Origin: Rheinheimera lutimaris
GTDB taxonomy: Bacteria; Pseudomonadota; Gammaproteobacteria; Enterobacterales; Alteromonadaceae
Direction of reading: 5' to 3'
NCBI RefSeq assembly: GCF_013283795.1
Contig: NZ_JABSOD010000004.1
Span: 124,001 to 188,000 of the forward strand
Length of the DNA stretch: 64,000 nucleotides
Each line of letters starts with the position of its first letter. The stretch's first letter is position 1. The notes under the pieces were generated by a model. That model had not been told where the DNA came from, made no database searches, and saw only the letters and a list, made by a program, of their open reading frames with translations. Both the position numbers and the translations under genes were made by a program. Below, piece by piece: positions 27,114 to 35,239 of this stretch.

Positions 27114-27790
27114 TGCGTTTACTTGTTGTTGAAGATGAAAATTTACTGGCCCAGCAAATTAAAGAACAGTTACAGCAGCAGAACTTTAGTGTCGATGTTG
27201 CTGTTGACGGCGATGACGGTTGGTTTAAGCTGTCAGAATACCCGTACGATTTAGCCATTATCGATATAGGTCTGCCCAAAATGGATGGCTTAACCTTAAT
27301 TCGTAACGCCAGACAAAAAGCGCTGAAAACGCCGATTATAGTGCTGACAGCCCGTGGCAGCTGGCAGGAGAAAGTAGAAGGCCTGGACGCCGGAGCCGAT
27401 GATTACCTGACCAAACCATTCCATACAGAAGAGCTGCTGGCACGTTGTAATGCGTTAATTCGTCGTGCCGCCGGCCAACCGGAGCCAACGCTCTCTGCCG
27501 GCCCTATTGCCCTTAACAGCCGCACGCAGCAGGTATGGCAAGGTGACAACGAGGTAAGTTTAACGGCCTATGAATATAAAGTACTGGAGTACTTTATGTT
27601 GAACCCTAATAAAGTAATCTCCAAAACCGAGCTGACCGAGCACATTTACGACCAGGATTTTGATCTGGACAGTAATGTAATAGAAGTCTTTGTACTGCGT
27701 TTACGTAAAAAGCTGGACCCGGACGGCGATATCAAACCGATTGAAACGCTCAGAGGCCGGGGTTACCGCTTTACGCTGACAGTCGCCTGA
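27113..27790 (+). CDS. PhoP-like response regulator
   Basis: A 225-residue OmpR-family regulator. The receiver domain has the acidic pair in VVEDEN, phospho-acceptor Asp51 (IIDIGLP), Thr in LTARGSWQEKVEG and Lys in TKPFHTEELLAR. The C-terminal winged helix contains TAYEYKVLEYFMLNPNKVIS and RGRGYRFTL. The SWQEKVEGLDAGADDYLTKPFH stretch closely resembles PhoP. It is translationally coupled to the upstream PepSY gene, and the kinase follows one base after its stop. Confidence 0.93.
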   Translation: MRLLVVEDENLLAQQIKEQLQQQNFSVDVAVDGDDGWFKLSEYPYDLAIIDIGLPKMDGLTLIRNARQKALKTPIIVLTARGSWQEKVEGLDAGADDYLTKPFHTEELLARCNALIRRAAGQPEPTLSAGPIALNSRTQQVWQGDNEVSLTAYEYKVLEYFMLNPNKVISKTELTEHIYDQDFDLDSNVIEVFVLRLRKKLDPDGDIKPIETLRGRGYRFTLTVA

Positions 27791-27791
27791 T

Positions 27792-29099
27792 ATGTCGCTA
27801 TCGCTAAAGCTGCGGCAACTGCTAATTAGTGTTTTTTTAATGCTGTTGCTGCTGCCCAGCTCTTTTGTTGCTATCGACAGAGCTTTCTACACCCAGTTGC
27901 TGACAAGCGCAGAGCAGAAACTGGAAGTACATATGTATGCTATTTTGTCTGAGTTAAATGTATCTGCTGACAAAGTAGAGTTACTTAACAACGCACTGGC
28001 GCCCGATTTCTACCGACCCGATTCAGGCCTCAGTGCTTATATTACGCATCAGCAGGATCTGGTGTGGCAATCAGATTCTTCTTTGAATCAAAAATTTACT
28101 CCACCTGTCACCGCATTACCACAGGGCGAGCATCTGTTTCGGGCACTACACCAGCCCGGAGGCGATTTTTGGGTATTATCTATTGCATTGTTATTTGACG
28201 CTGAAGACTACACGCGGCCACTTACTGTGCATGTAGTGCAGACCAATGAGCGCTTACAGGCGCCGCAACTGGCTTTTCGGGCCACGTTACTGCAATGGTT
28301 TATCGGTATTGGCCTGATGCTGTTGCTGCTGATGCTGCTGGCTTATTATTGGACAACCAAGCCATTGTCAAAACTCGACCATGAGATCCGCCGTGTCGAA
28401 AATGGCAGCCAGGAACAATTAAGCGGCCGTTATCCGGCAGAATTAGCCATTATCAAAGAAGACTTAAACTTGCTGCTGGCTAACCAGAACCGGCAAAAGC
28501 AGCGTTATCGCCACCACTTAAGCGATCTGGCCCATGCGCTGAAAACACCGGTTGCTGTATTGCAAACCTCGGCACTAAGCCAACAGCCGGAGCTTAAAGA
28601 GCAGTTAGACCGTATAACATCAATGATCGAGCATCAGTTAAAACGCGCGGCGAGTTCCGGCCAGGATGTGTGGAAAAAACAAATCAATATCAAGCCATTG
28701 CTTGATAAACTGGTATCTGCACTGAGCAAAATCTATCGCGACAAAAATGTTGCTATCAACATAGAGTGCAGCGAAAACTGCGTATTTCGCGGCGATGAAA
28801 CCGATTTAATGGAAATTCTCGGTAATCTGCTGGATAACGCCTGCAAAGCTTGCCGGCATAATGTAAAAGTAACCGTAATTAAGCACAGCGAACTGATGTT
28901 GTGTATAGAAGACGACGGTCCCGGCGTGCCACAGGGGCAACGCTTAAAGTTGTTTGAACGTGGTGCACGGCTTGATACTTACCACGAAGGCCATGGCGTT
29001 GGCTTAGCCATAGTGGCTGAGCTGGTGCAATCGTACTCCGGCCAACTTAAACTCGACGACAGTGACCTGGGCGGTGCACGCTTTACCTTGCTGTTCTGA
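27792..29099 (+). CDS. PhoQ-like sensor histidine kinase
   Basis: A 435-residue membrane kinase with transmembrane segments at about 9-28 and 166-186 that frame a periplasmic sensor of about 135 residues. The phospho-acceptor is His248 in LAHALKTPVAVLQ, nearly the PhoQ H-box. The ATPase domain has N-box NLLDNACKA, G1 EDDGPGVP and G2 GHGVGLAI. The sensor region has few acidic clusters compared with enterobacterial PhoQ, so its ligand should not be assumed to be magnesium. Confidence 0.92.
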   Translation: MSLSLKLRQLLISVFLMLLLLPSSFVAIDRAFYTQLLTSAEQKLEVHMYAILSELNVSADKVELLNNALAPDFYRPDSGLSAYITHQQDLVWQSDSSLNQKFTPPVTALPQGEHLFRALHQPGGDFWVLSIALLFDAEDYTRPLTVHVVQTNERLQAPQLAFRATLLQWFIGIGLMLLLLMLLAYYWTTKPLSKLDHEIRRVENGSQEQLSGRYPAELAIIKEDLNLLLANQNRQKQRYRHHLSDLAHALKTPVAVLQTSALSQQPELKEQLDRITSMIEHQLKRAASSGQDVWKKQINIKPLLDKLVSALSKIYRDKNVAINIECSENCVFRGDETDLMEILGNLLDNACKACRHNVKVTVIKHSELMLCIEDDGPGVPQGQRLKLFERGARLDTYHEGHGVGLAIVAELVQSYSGQLKLDDSDLGGARFTLLF

Positions 29100-29197
29100 T
29101 CACCGCCACGTCATAGTAGCAGCCATAATGATTGATCGGACTGCTACATACTGACGTAACCTTTGCTCTGAATGTTAACTTTTGCGGAATTGTCTTA

Positions 29198-29563
29198 ATG
29201 GAATTAAAAAACCCGGCAGTAATAAAAATTAAAAATCTGCGTTTACGTACTTTTATCGGCATTAAAGACGATGAAATTAACAACAAACAAGATGTCATTA
29301 TCAACGCTATAATTCACTACAGTGCCGCGGATGCCGCTAACACTGACAACATGGATAACGCGCTGAACTATCGCACTATTACCAAAAAAATTATTGCCCT
29401 GGTCGAGCATCAGCGCTTTTCGCTGTTGGAGAAAATGACCTCTGATGTGTTAGCTATTGCCTCAGAACATGCATCAGTGCGCTATGCCGAAGTAGAAATA
29501 GATAAACCACATGCGTTGCGTTTTGCTGACTCAGTATCAATGACGCTGTCGGTAAACAAATAG
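29198..29563 (+). CDS. folX: Dihydroneopterin triphosphate 2'-epimerase FolX
   Basis: A 121-residue protein of the FolB/FolX tunnelling fold with [43 protein letters not shown] and [16 protein letters not shown]. The start at ATG 29198 gives the usual length (E. coli FolX 120); a frame from 29132 adds a nonconserved extension. FolX rather than FolB is favoured by the [10 protein letters not shown] and [14 protein letters not shown] segments and by the adjacent yfcH, the same order as in E. coli. It acts in pterin metabolism. Confidence 0.88.
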   Translation: MELKNPAVIKIKNLRLRTFIGIKDDEINNKQDVIINAIIHYSAADAANTDNMDNALNYRTITKKIIALVEHQRFSLLEKMTSDVLAIASEHASVRYAEVEIDKPHALRFADSVSMTLSVNK

Positions 29564-29615
29564 CCTCTATACTCATATGTCTGTGCGTTGTGTATTTAGC
29601 TAACGGTAATTCATT

Positions 29616-30512
29616 ATGAAGATTTTACTGACCGGTGGTACCGGCCTGATTGGTTCGGCATTGGTAAATCAATGGCATGATCGGCATGAACTTATCGTAT
29701 TGTCGCGTTCAGCAGCGAAGGTACAAAGCCAGTTTTCTGAGCGCGCGCAAGCTGTTACCTCGTTGTCTGAGGTAGATTTTAATACGCTTGATGCGGTGGT
29801 AAATCTGGCTGGCGAACCGATAGTTGGTAAACGCTGGTCTGACGCACAAAAACAAGTACTGTGCGATAGCCGCTGGCATATTACACAGCAATTGGTTGAG
29901 GCAATAAAAGCGGCACAAACACCGCCTAAGGTGCTGCTCAGCGGCTCTGCTATCGGTATTTACGGCCGGCAGCAAAGCCAGCTGATAAATGAAGATTTCA
30001 GCCATTTCCATGCTGAATTCTCACAGCATTTATGCCAGCACTGGGAAGAACTGGCATTAGCAGCTGCCGGCCCCTCTACGCGGGTTTGCCTGTTACGCAC
30101 CGGTATCGTATTGGCCAATAACGGTGGTGCGCTGCAAAAAATGTTGCCACCTTTTAAAGCCGGATTAGGCGGCAGAATAGGCTCCGGTCAGCAGTTTATG
30201 TCGTGGATCCATATTAACGATATGCTGCGCCTGACCGATTTTTTACTGCAACACCCTACCCTGCATGGCGCTTTTAATGCCACCGCACCGCAGCCGGTGA
30301 CTAATGCGCAGTTTAGTCAAACTCTGGCCAAAGTGCTGCACCGCCCGGCATTGTTGCCAATGCCGGCATTTGTGCTGCGTTTGATGTTCGGTGAAATGGC
30401 CGATTTACTGCTAACCGGCCAACGTGTTATTCCGGCTAATTTAATCAAAGCCGGTTTCGAGTTTCAATTTTCTGAACTGGAACCGGCACTCAGAGCGCTG
30501 CAGGCACACTAG
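29616..30512 (+). CDS. yfcH: SDR-family epimerase-like protein YfcH (TIGR01777 type)
   Basis: A 298-residue Rossmann protein of the extended SDR class. It has the nucleotide motif LTGGTGLIG (residues 5-13), NLAGEPIVGKRWSDAQKQ typical of the TIGR01777 group, and the SGSAIGIYG and FMSWIHINDM segments. Enzymatic substrate is unknown. It follows folX by 52 bp. Its TAG overlaps the stop of the convergent ybbP gene inside the sequence CTAG. Confidence 0.9.
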   Translation: MKILLTGGTGLIGSALVNQWHDRHELIVLSRSAAKVQSQFSERAQAVTSLSEVDFNTLDAVVNLAGEPIVGKRWSDAQKQVLCDSRWHITQQLVEAIKAAQTPPKVLLSGSAIGIYGRQQSQLINEDFSHFHAEFSQHLCQHWEELALAAAGPSTRVCLLRTGIVLANNGGALQKMLPPFKAGLGGRIGSGQQFMSWIHINDMLRLTDFLLQHPTLHGAFNATAPQPVTNAQFSQTLAKVLHRPALLPMPAFVLRLMFGEMADLLLTGQRVIPANLIKAGFEFQFSELEPALRALQAH

Positions 30513-32992
30513 CCCTGCAGCACTTTACGCATCAGTTGTGCACCAGGGATCTGTAATAAACGGCGTAGTTGCCACCAACCTAAAGCCGTAACCAATACCA
30601 TCCCCATTACCGGCCCCATCCACCACAGGTTGTAGTGCAATTGAAACGGCAGCTCAAATACCCGCTGCTGTACGATCAACAGCATGGCTTCGGCCAAAAT
30701 GGTTGCAAACAGGCCGGCCATAGCCCCCAGCAAGGTAAACTCCAGCAGCAAGGCATTGCGCAAAAACGGATACTGCGCGCCCAACGTACGTAATATTGCC
30801 AGCTCCTGCTCACGTTGCTCCAGAGTTGCCTGTACCTGGGCTACCAACACCAGGCCTGCTGCAAGACAAATGATCAGCAAAATAAAACTCAGCGCTATGG
30901 TAACCTGGGCAATAATATCGTTTACCTGATTAATAATATTATCTACGCTGATCACGCTTACCGTTGGCATCAGACGTGCCAACTGATTTAACAGCATAGT
31001 GCGCTCTGGCTCAAGGTAAAACGCTGTAATATAAGTAGCAGGAAACTCTGCCAACAGATCCGGGCTTAAAATCATATAAAAATTAGGCTGCAGGCTGTTC
31101 CAGTCTACTTTGCGAATGCTGCTGACTGTGGCACTGAGCTGCTGGCCACCAATTGAAAATGCAAGGGTATCGCCTAACTTTACATCCAGCCGCTGAGCAA
31201 TTTCTTCTTCAACCGACACCTGAGCCTTATCAGTGTTAAGCCAATTTCCGGCCGTTACCTGGTTATTGTCCGGTAGCTCTGACAACCAGGTTAAATTTAA
31301 CTCACGGCCGACGCCTACACGTTGCTCTGTGCGGTCTTCCTTCGTCGCCTCCTGTAACAGCTGCTCATCATTAATGGCAGTTAATCTGCCGCGCACCACC
31401 GGATAGTAGCGGCCCAACTGCAGATTATTCGCGGCTGCAAAGTCCTGCAACACCGTACGCTGTTGTTCTGTGATATTAACCAGGAACTGGTTAGGTGAGC
31501 CAGGCGGAATTTGTCGTTGCCACTGACCGATAAGCTCTGCCCGTAAAAAATACAGCAACAAGGCCAGAAAAATAGCGAGGCTGAAAGTGATAAGTTGAAA
31601 ACTGTTCGCCCACAGCCGGCGGCGTAAATTTGCCAGCGCAAGGCGCCTGGCGCTGCTTTGTCCGGCCGCTACCGGTTTGGCAAACCGCACCAGCAAAGCT
31701 GCCCCGGCTAACAATATACCTGCAAATGCAGCGCAGAGTAAAAACAGGCCGATACTCAGTACCAGTTCACCACTGAACAACCACATCAGGCCCCAAATCG
31801 CCAGACTGCCAAACAGCAGCTGCAGCTTATCCAGTGGCAGATTAACCGCCGGCTGTTTTAATACTTCGATGGCAGCCGTATTTGCCAACCGCCACATTGG
31901 CCTGGCGGCAAATAATAATGCACAAACAAAACAGGTTAAACAGCCAAGCCATAACGGCCGCCAGCTGAAATCTGCGCGGTAATCGGCAAAATAAAAACCA
32001 ATGCCCCAATGCACCGCCTCGATAGCTAATTGTCCGGCAAGCGCACCACACAATAAGCTGAACAGCACCACCAGCAATAAGTGACTGCCGTAAATTAACC
32101 GGATTTGCGCCCTGGTGGCGCCCAGTGCTTTGATAATGGCCACAGCCTGAGTGTGTCGCTGGCTATAACGTCCGGCCGCTACAGCAGCCGCACAAGCTGC
32201 CAACACTATGCCAAGCAAGCCGGCTAACAGTAAAAAGCGCTCAGCGCGCTCTAAAGCACCACCGATAGCCGACTCTCTGTCCATATCCTGCCAACGCTGA
32301 TGCACTGTAAGCTGGGAGTTCATTTGCTGTTCAAAGCTATCCAGCGCAGCATTATTGCCGGCGAACAAATACCGGTAGCCAATACGGCTGCCCGGCTGCA
32401 CAATTTGTGTGGCGGCAACATCAGCCAAATGCATGATTACCCTAGGCGCGCCGCCAAACACACTTAAGGGTGCATCCGGCTCATTGACAATGACCCCGGC
32501 CACGATAAAACGTGCGACACCAAGCTCAACGGTATCACCCACGCCGATATTAAGCAGATCAAATAACCGCGCCTCAAAATACAACTGGCCGGGTTCCGGT
32601 TGTACATCGTCACCTGTTGCCGGATTAGCGGAGCGCTTTAACTGCAAACTGCCACGCAACGGATAGCTGTCGCTAACTGCTTTTATCGTCGCCAGTTGCA
32701 TAACGTCGCCGGCAAACAACATAGAATCGAACTGCATTTGTTGTGCGGTATTCAGGCCACTTTGCTGTGCAAGCTCAATCACTGCAGGGTCAAACGGCTG
32801 ACTGGAGCGCAATACTTTATCGGCGGCATTAAATTGGGCGCTGCGCTGCATTAGTGCGCTTTTTACGCCTTCTGTAATGCCGCTTAAGCTGACCACTGAG
32901 CCGACTGCCAAAAACAGAGCAAAAGCGATAACCCACAGCTCACCGCGGCTTAACTCGCGCCAGAACAAGCGCCATGCAATACTAGCCCACAT
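30509..32992 (-). CDS. ybbP: ABC transporter permease YbbP
   Basis: An 827-residue FtsX/MacB-type permease with about ten membrane segments: one near the N-terminus (20-40), blocks around 250-360 and 390-480, and a C-terminal FtsX domain (about 700-820). Two large periplasmic loops lie between. This is the double-FtsX architecture of E. coli YbbP. It overlaps ybbA by 11 bp and both are divergent from tesA, as in E. coli. Substrate unknown; related systems handle lipids or envelope components. Confidence 0.92.
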   Translation of the reverse strand: MWASIAWRLFWRELSRGELWVIAFALFLAVGSVVSLSGITEGVKSALMQRSAQFNAADKVLRSSQPFDPAVIELAQQSGLNTAQQMQFDSMLFAGDVMQLATIKAVSDSYPLRGSLQLKRSANPATGDDVQPEPGQLYFEARLFDLLNIGVGDTVELGVARFIVAGVIVNEPDAPLSVFGGAPRVIMHLADVAATQIVQPGSRIGYRYLFAGNNAALDSFEQQMNSQLTVHQRWQDMDRESAIGGALERAERFLLLAGLLGIVLAACAAAVAAGRYSQRHTQAVAIIKALGATRAQIRLIYGSHLLLVVLFSLLCGALAGQLAIEAVHWGIGFYFADYRADFSWRPLWLGCLTCFVCALLFAARPMWRLANTAAIEVLKQPAVNLPLDKLQLLFGSLAIWGLMWLFSGELVLSIGLFLLCAAFAGILLAGAALLVRFAKPVAAGQSSARRLALANLRRRLWANSFQLITFSLAIFLALLLYFLRAELIGQWQRQIPPGSPNQFLVNITEQQRTVLQDFAAANNLQLGRYYPVVRGRLTAINDEQLLQEATKEDRTEQRVGVGRELNLTWLSELPDNNQVTAGNWLNTDKAQVSVEEEIAQRLDVKLGDTLAFSIGGQQLSATVSSIRKVDWNSLQPNFYMILSPDLLAEFPATYITAFYLEPERTMLLNQLARLMPTVSVISVDNIINQVNDIIAQVTIALSFILLIICLAAGLVLVAQVQATLEQREQELAILRTLGAQYPFLRNALLLEFTLLGAMAGLFATILAEAMLLIVQQRVFELPFQLHYNLWWMGPVMGMVLVTALGWWQLRRLLQIPGAQLMRKVLQG

Positions 32993-33692
32993 CAGCCATA
33001 TCCTTTACGTCGTCGCTGACAAAACGTCCTGCTTGCATGCGTAGCTGACGCTGACACCGTGCTGCCAGATCGTTATTGTGCGTAACCAGAATAAGCGTTG
33101 TGCCCTGATCGCTGTTTAATTTAAATAATAAATCTTCTATTTTTTGACCGGTGGCCGCATCCAGGTTGGCGGAAGGCTCATCCGCAAACAACACTGCAGG
33201 GCTGGTAATAAAGGCTCTGGCAATGGCAACGCGTTGCTGTTCACCACCGGACAACTGTGCCGGATAAAAATCAGCCCGCTCTGCCAGGCCAACTTGCTGC
33301 AGCAACGCCAGACCGCGCTGTTTAGCCTGCTTATCTGCAGCCAATTCTGCCGGCAGGGTTACGTTTTCTAACGCCGTTAAACCGGGTAACAGCAAAAAAG
33401 ACTGAAATACAAAACCAACATCACTGGCTCTGATCGCCGCACGCTGATCTTCCGTTAAATTGTGTAGTGCTTTGCCGGCCAGATAGACTTCACCGGACGT
33501 TGGTATATCTAACCCGGCCAGCAGGCTGAGCAATGTAGACTTACCAGAGCCTGACGCCCCCACTATCGCAACGGACTCACCACGATTGATCGTCAGGCTG
33601 ATATCATGCAGGATAGTTAAGGAACCATCAGTGACTTTGACACTCTTAGCCAGCTTAGTCGCTTTTATATGAACTTCAGGTGCTTTTATCAT
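32982..33692 (-). CDS. ybbA: ABC transporter ATP-binding protein YbbA
   Basis: A 236-residue ATPase of the LolD/MacB family with Walker A GASGSGKST, signature LSGGEQQRVAIARAF, Walker B VLFADEPSANLD and the H-loop LVTHNNDLA. Partner permease is ybbP, 11 bp overlapping. The start codon overlaps the tesA start on the other strand (shared CATG), so each promoter must lie inside the opposite gene if these starts are right. Confidence 0.93.
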   Translation of the reverse strand: MIKAPEVHIKATKLAKSVKVTDGSLTILHDISLTINRGESVAIVGASGSGKSTLLSLLAGLDIPTSGEVYLAGKALHNLTEDQRAAIRASDVGFVFQSFLLLPGLTALENVTLPAELAADKQAKQRGLALLQQVGLAERADFYPAQLSGGEQQRVAIARAFITSPAVLFADEPSANLDAATGQKIEDLLFKLNSDQGTTLILVTHNNDLAARCQRQLRMQAGRFVSDDVKDMADVG

Positions 33693-34299
33693 GCGTATTA
33701 TCTTACTTCTGTTAATTGGATTGTTCAGTCAGGCTGCTGTTGCTCAAAAGCTGCTTATTCTCGGCGACAGCTTAAGCGCAGCCTACGGCATGCAACAACA
33801 TCAGGGTTGGCCACATTTATTACAACAGCAGCAGCAACAATGGCAACTTGTCAACGCCAGTATCAGTGGTGAAACCACAGCCGGCGGTTTAGCCAGGCTA
33901 CCGGAATTACTGCGCCAACACAAGCCGGATGCGGTATTGATAGAACTGGGCGGCAACGACGGACTCAGAGGCTTCACGGTTAAATCTGTACAAGCCAACC
34001 TGAGCGAAATCATTACCTTAGTTAAGCAATATAATGCCACACCGGTACTGATGCAAATACGTATCCCACCGAACTATGGACCACGTTATGGCCAACAATT
34101 CAGTGATATCTATCCGCAACTGGCAGAACAGCACCAAATAACCCTGTGGCCATTTTTTATGGACGATATCGCAGTGAACAGCGAACTGATGCTGGCGGAC
34201 GGCATACATCCGAATAGCGAAGCACAGCCGCTAATCAGCGAGTTTGTCGGAAAACTGTTAGAAGATTTTGCAACGCAACAGCAAAACACTCAAGGATGA
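33691..34299 (+). CDS. tesA: Periplasmic thioesterase/lysophospholipase TesA
   Basis: A 202-residue SGNH hydrolase. It has a signal peptide (MRIILLLLIGLFSQAAVA), block I GDSLS with the nucleophile Ser27, block III GGNDGLRG (Asn90) and block V DGIHPN (Asp171, His174). This is the complete SGNH catalytic set of TesA/thioesterase I, which hydrolyses acyl-CoA, lysophospholipids and small esters. The head-to-head arrangement with ybbA-ybbP is conserved in gammaproteobacteria. A terminator-like hairpin overlaps its stop codon. Confidence 0.95.
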   Translation: MRIILLLLIGLFSQAAVAQKLLILGDSLSAAYGMQQHQGWPHLLQQQQQQWQLVNASISGETTAGGLARLPELLRQHKPDAVLIELGGNDGLRGFTVKSVQANLSEIITLVKQYNATPVLMQIRIPPNYGPRYGQQFSDIYPQLAEQHQITLWPFFMDDIAVNSELMLADGIHPNSEAQPLISEFVGKLLEDFATQQQNTQG

Positions 34300-34303
34300 G
34301 TGT
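34282..34303 (-). terminator. Terminator of the tRNA operon
   Basis: Seven-base-pair stem ACACTCA / TGAGTGT with loop of four, followed on the minus strand by TTTT. It is 41 bp beyond the last tRNA and overlaps the end of tesA. Confidence 0.6.
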
Positions 34304-34344
34304 GTTAACAAATGTGTAGTTGTAGTAGATAAAGTAAAGCGAAG

Positions 34345-34420
34345 TGGCGTCCCCTAGGGGATTCGAACCCCTGTTACCGCCGAGAAAGGGCGGTGACCTG
34401 GGCCTCTAGACGAAGGGGAC
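34345..34420 (-). tRNA. tRNA-Glu(TTC), divergent copy
   Basis: 76 bases including CCA, tRNA-Glu body with anticodon TTC. It differs from the canonical copy at 34451 by A24 to T (mismatch with T11 in the D-stem) and A37 to T beside the anticodon. U11-A24 and A37 are GluRS-related positions in E. coli, so this last-transcribed gene may be decaying. Confidence 0.85.
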
Positions 34421-34450
34421 ACAGAAACAGAAGCAGCATAAATGATGAAG

Positions 34451-34526
34451 TGGCGTCCCCTAGGGGATTCGAACCCCTGTTACCGCCGTGAAAGGGCGGT
34501 GTCCTGGGCCTCTAGACGAAGGGGAC
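34451..34526 (-). tRNA. tRNA-Glu(TTC), canonical copy
   Basis: 76 bases with encoded CCA. As written here it agrees with E. coli tRNA-Glu: acceptor GTCCCCT/AGGGGAC, discriminator G73, D-stem GTCT/GGAC, four-base variable loop TAAC (base 47 absent), anticodon loop CTTTCAC. The only copy in the operon with all the main GluRS determinants. Spacers on both sides are 30 bp. Confidence 0.97.
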
Positions 34527-34556
34527 ACAGAAACAGATGCAGCATAAATGATGAAG

Positions 34557-34632
34557 TGGCGTCCCCTAGGGGATTCGAACCCCTGTTACCGCCGTGACAG
34601 GGCGGTGTCCTAGGCCTCTAGACGAAGGGGAC
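34557..34632 (-). tRNA. tRNA with Asp anticodon (GTC) on tRNA-Glu body, copy 1
   Basis: Identical to the Glu body (acceptor, D-arm, variable loop and T-arm) but the anticodon loop is CTGTCAC, i.e. anticodon GTC reading Asp codons GAU/GAC. Discriminator G73, G10 and C38 fit AspRS; U2-A71 instead of G2-C71 and the U11-A24, A46 and missing-47 pattern fit GluRS. Charging cannot be decided from sequence. Confidence 0.9.
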
Positions 34633-34666
34633 GCACAGACATTCATTTTAAAAAGTACAGATTTAT

Positions 34667-34742
34667 TGGCGTCCCCTAGGGGATTCGAACCCCTGTTACC
34701 GCCGTGACAGGGCGGTGTCCTAGGCCTCTAGACGAAGGGGAC
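34667..34742 (-). tRNA. tRNA with Asp anticodon (GTC) on tRNA-Glu body, copy 2
   Basis: Same 76-base sequence as the copy at 34557, at exactly 110 bp distance. The 34-bp spacer on its low-coordinate side is identical to that of the neighbouring copies. Confidence 0.9.
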
Positions 34743-34776
34743 GCACAGACATTCATTTTAAAAAGTACAGATTTAT

Positions 34777-34852
34777 TGGCGTCCCCTAGGGGATTCGAAC
34801 CCCTGTTACCGCCGTGACAGGGCGGTGTCCTAGGCCTCTAGACGAAGGGGAC
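34777..34852 (-). tRNA. tRNA with Asp anticodon (GTC) on tRNA-Glu body, copy 3
   Basis: Same 76-base sequence, again at a 110-bp distance. The spacer on its high-coordinate side carries a single C-to-A change (gcaaagac for gcacagac). Confidence 0.9.
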
Positions 34853-34886
34853 GCAAAGACATTCATTTTAAAAAGTACAGATTTAT

Positions 34887-34962
34887 TGGCGTCCCCTAGG
34901 GGATTCGAACCCCTGTTACCGCCGTGACAGGGCGGTGTCCTAGGCCTCTAGACGAAGGGGAC
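34887..34962 (-). tRNA. tRNA with Asp anticodon (GTC) on tRNA-Glu body, copy 4
   Basis: Same 76-base sequence as the other three GTC copies, 110 bp from each neighbour. Four identical copies make a sequencing error in the anticodon unlikely. Confidence 0.9.
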
Positions 34963-34996
34963 GCACAGACATTCATTTTAAAAAGTACAGATATAT

Positions 34997-35072
34997 TGGC
35001 GTCCCCTAGGGGATTCGAACCCCTGGTACCGCCGTGAAAGGGCGGTGTCCTAGGCCTCTAGACGAAGGGGAC
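34997..35072 (-). tRNA. tRNA-Glu(TTC), copy with altered variable loop
   Basis: Anticodon TTC on the same body. It shares the D-loop base T (GGCCTAGG) with the GTC copies, but the variable loop reads TACC instead of TAAC, so A46 is replaced by C. A46 forms the U13-G22-A46 triple used by E. coli GluRS. Transcribed second, just after tRNA-Ala. Confidence 0.88.
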
Positions 35073-35085
35073 GCACTAAAAATCT

Positions 35086-35161
<76 letters not shown>

Positions 35162-35210
35162 ACACTTTTGTGCTTTTCACTAACTTGCGTTAGCGCTGAA
35201 CACGGGGCGC

Positions 35211-35239
35211 ATTCTAGGGTGCCACCGAAAATGTGTCAA
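35211..35239 (-). promoter_or_regulatory. Sigma-70 promoter of the tRNA operon
   Basis: On the minus strand: -35 TTGACA (35239-35234), 17-base spacer, -10 TAGAAT (35216-35211), followed by the GC-rich discriminator GCGCCCCG. This combination is typical of stable-RNA promoters under stringent control. All eight tRNAs lie downstream with no internal terminator seen. Confidence 0.88.

Larger units (their letters stand above)
34557..35072. repeat. 110-bp tandem tRNA repeat array
   Basis: Five tRNA genes starting at 34557, 34667, 34777, 34887 and 34997 are spaced by exactly 110 bp (76-bp tRNA plus 34-bp spacer). Spacers are nearly identical (gacattcattttaaaaagta core), with only one or two substitutions. 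The two lowest-coordinate tRNAs use a different 30-bp spacer and a 106-bp period, so the array has two ages or origins. Confidence 0.95.

Noticed and set aside
34345-35072. CRISPR-like array with about 76-bp repeats and 30-34-bp spacers
   Set aside because: The repeats fold as tRNAs with encoded CCA and the spacers are almost identical to each other, which is the opposite of a CRISPR array. No cas genes are present.
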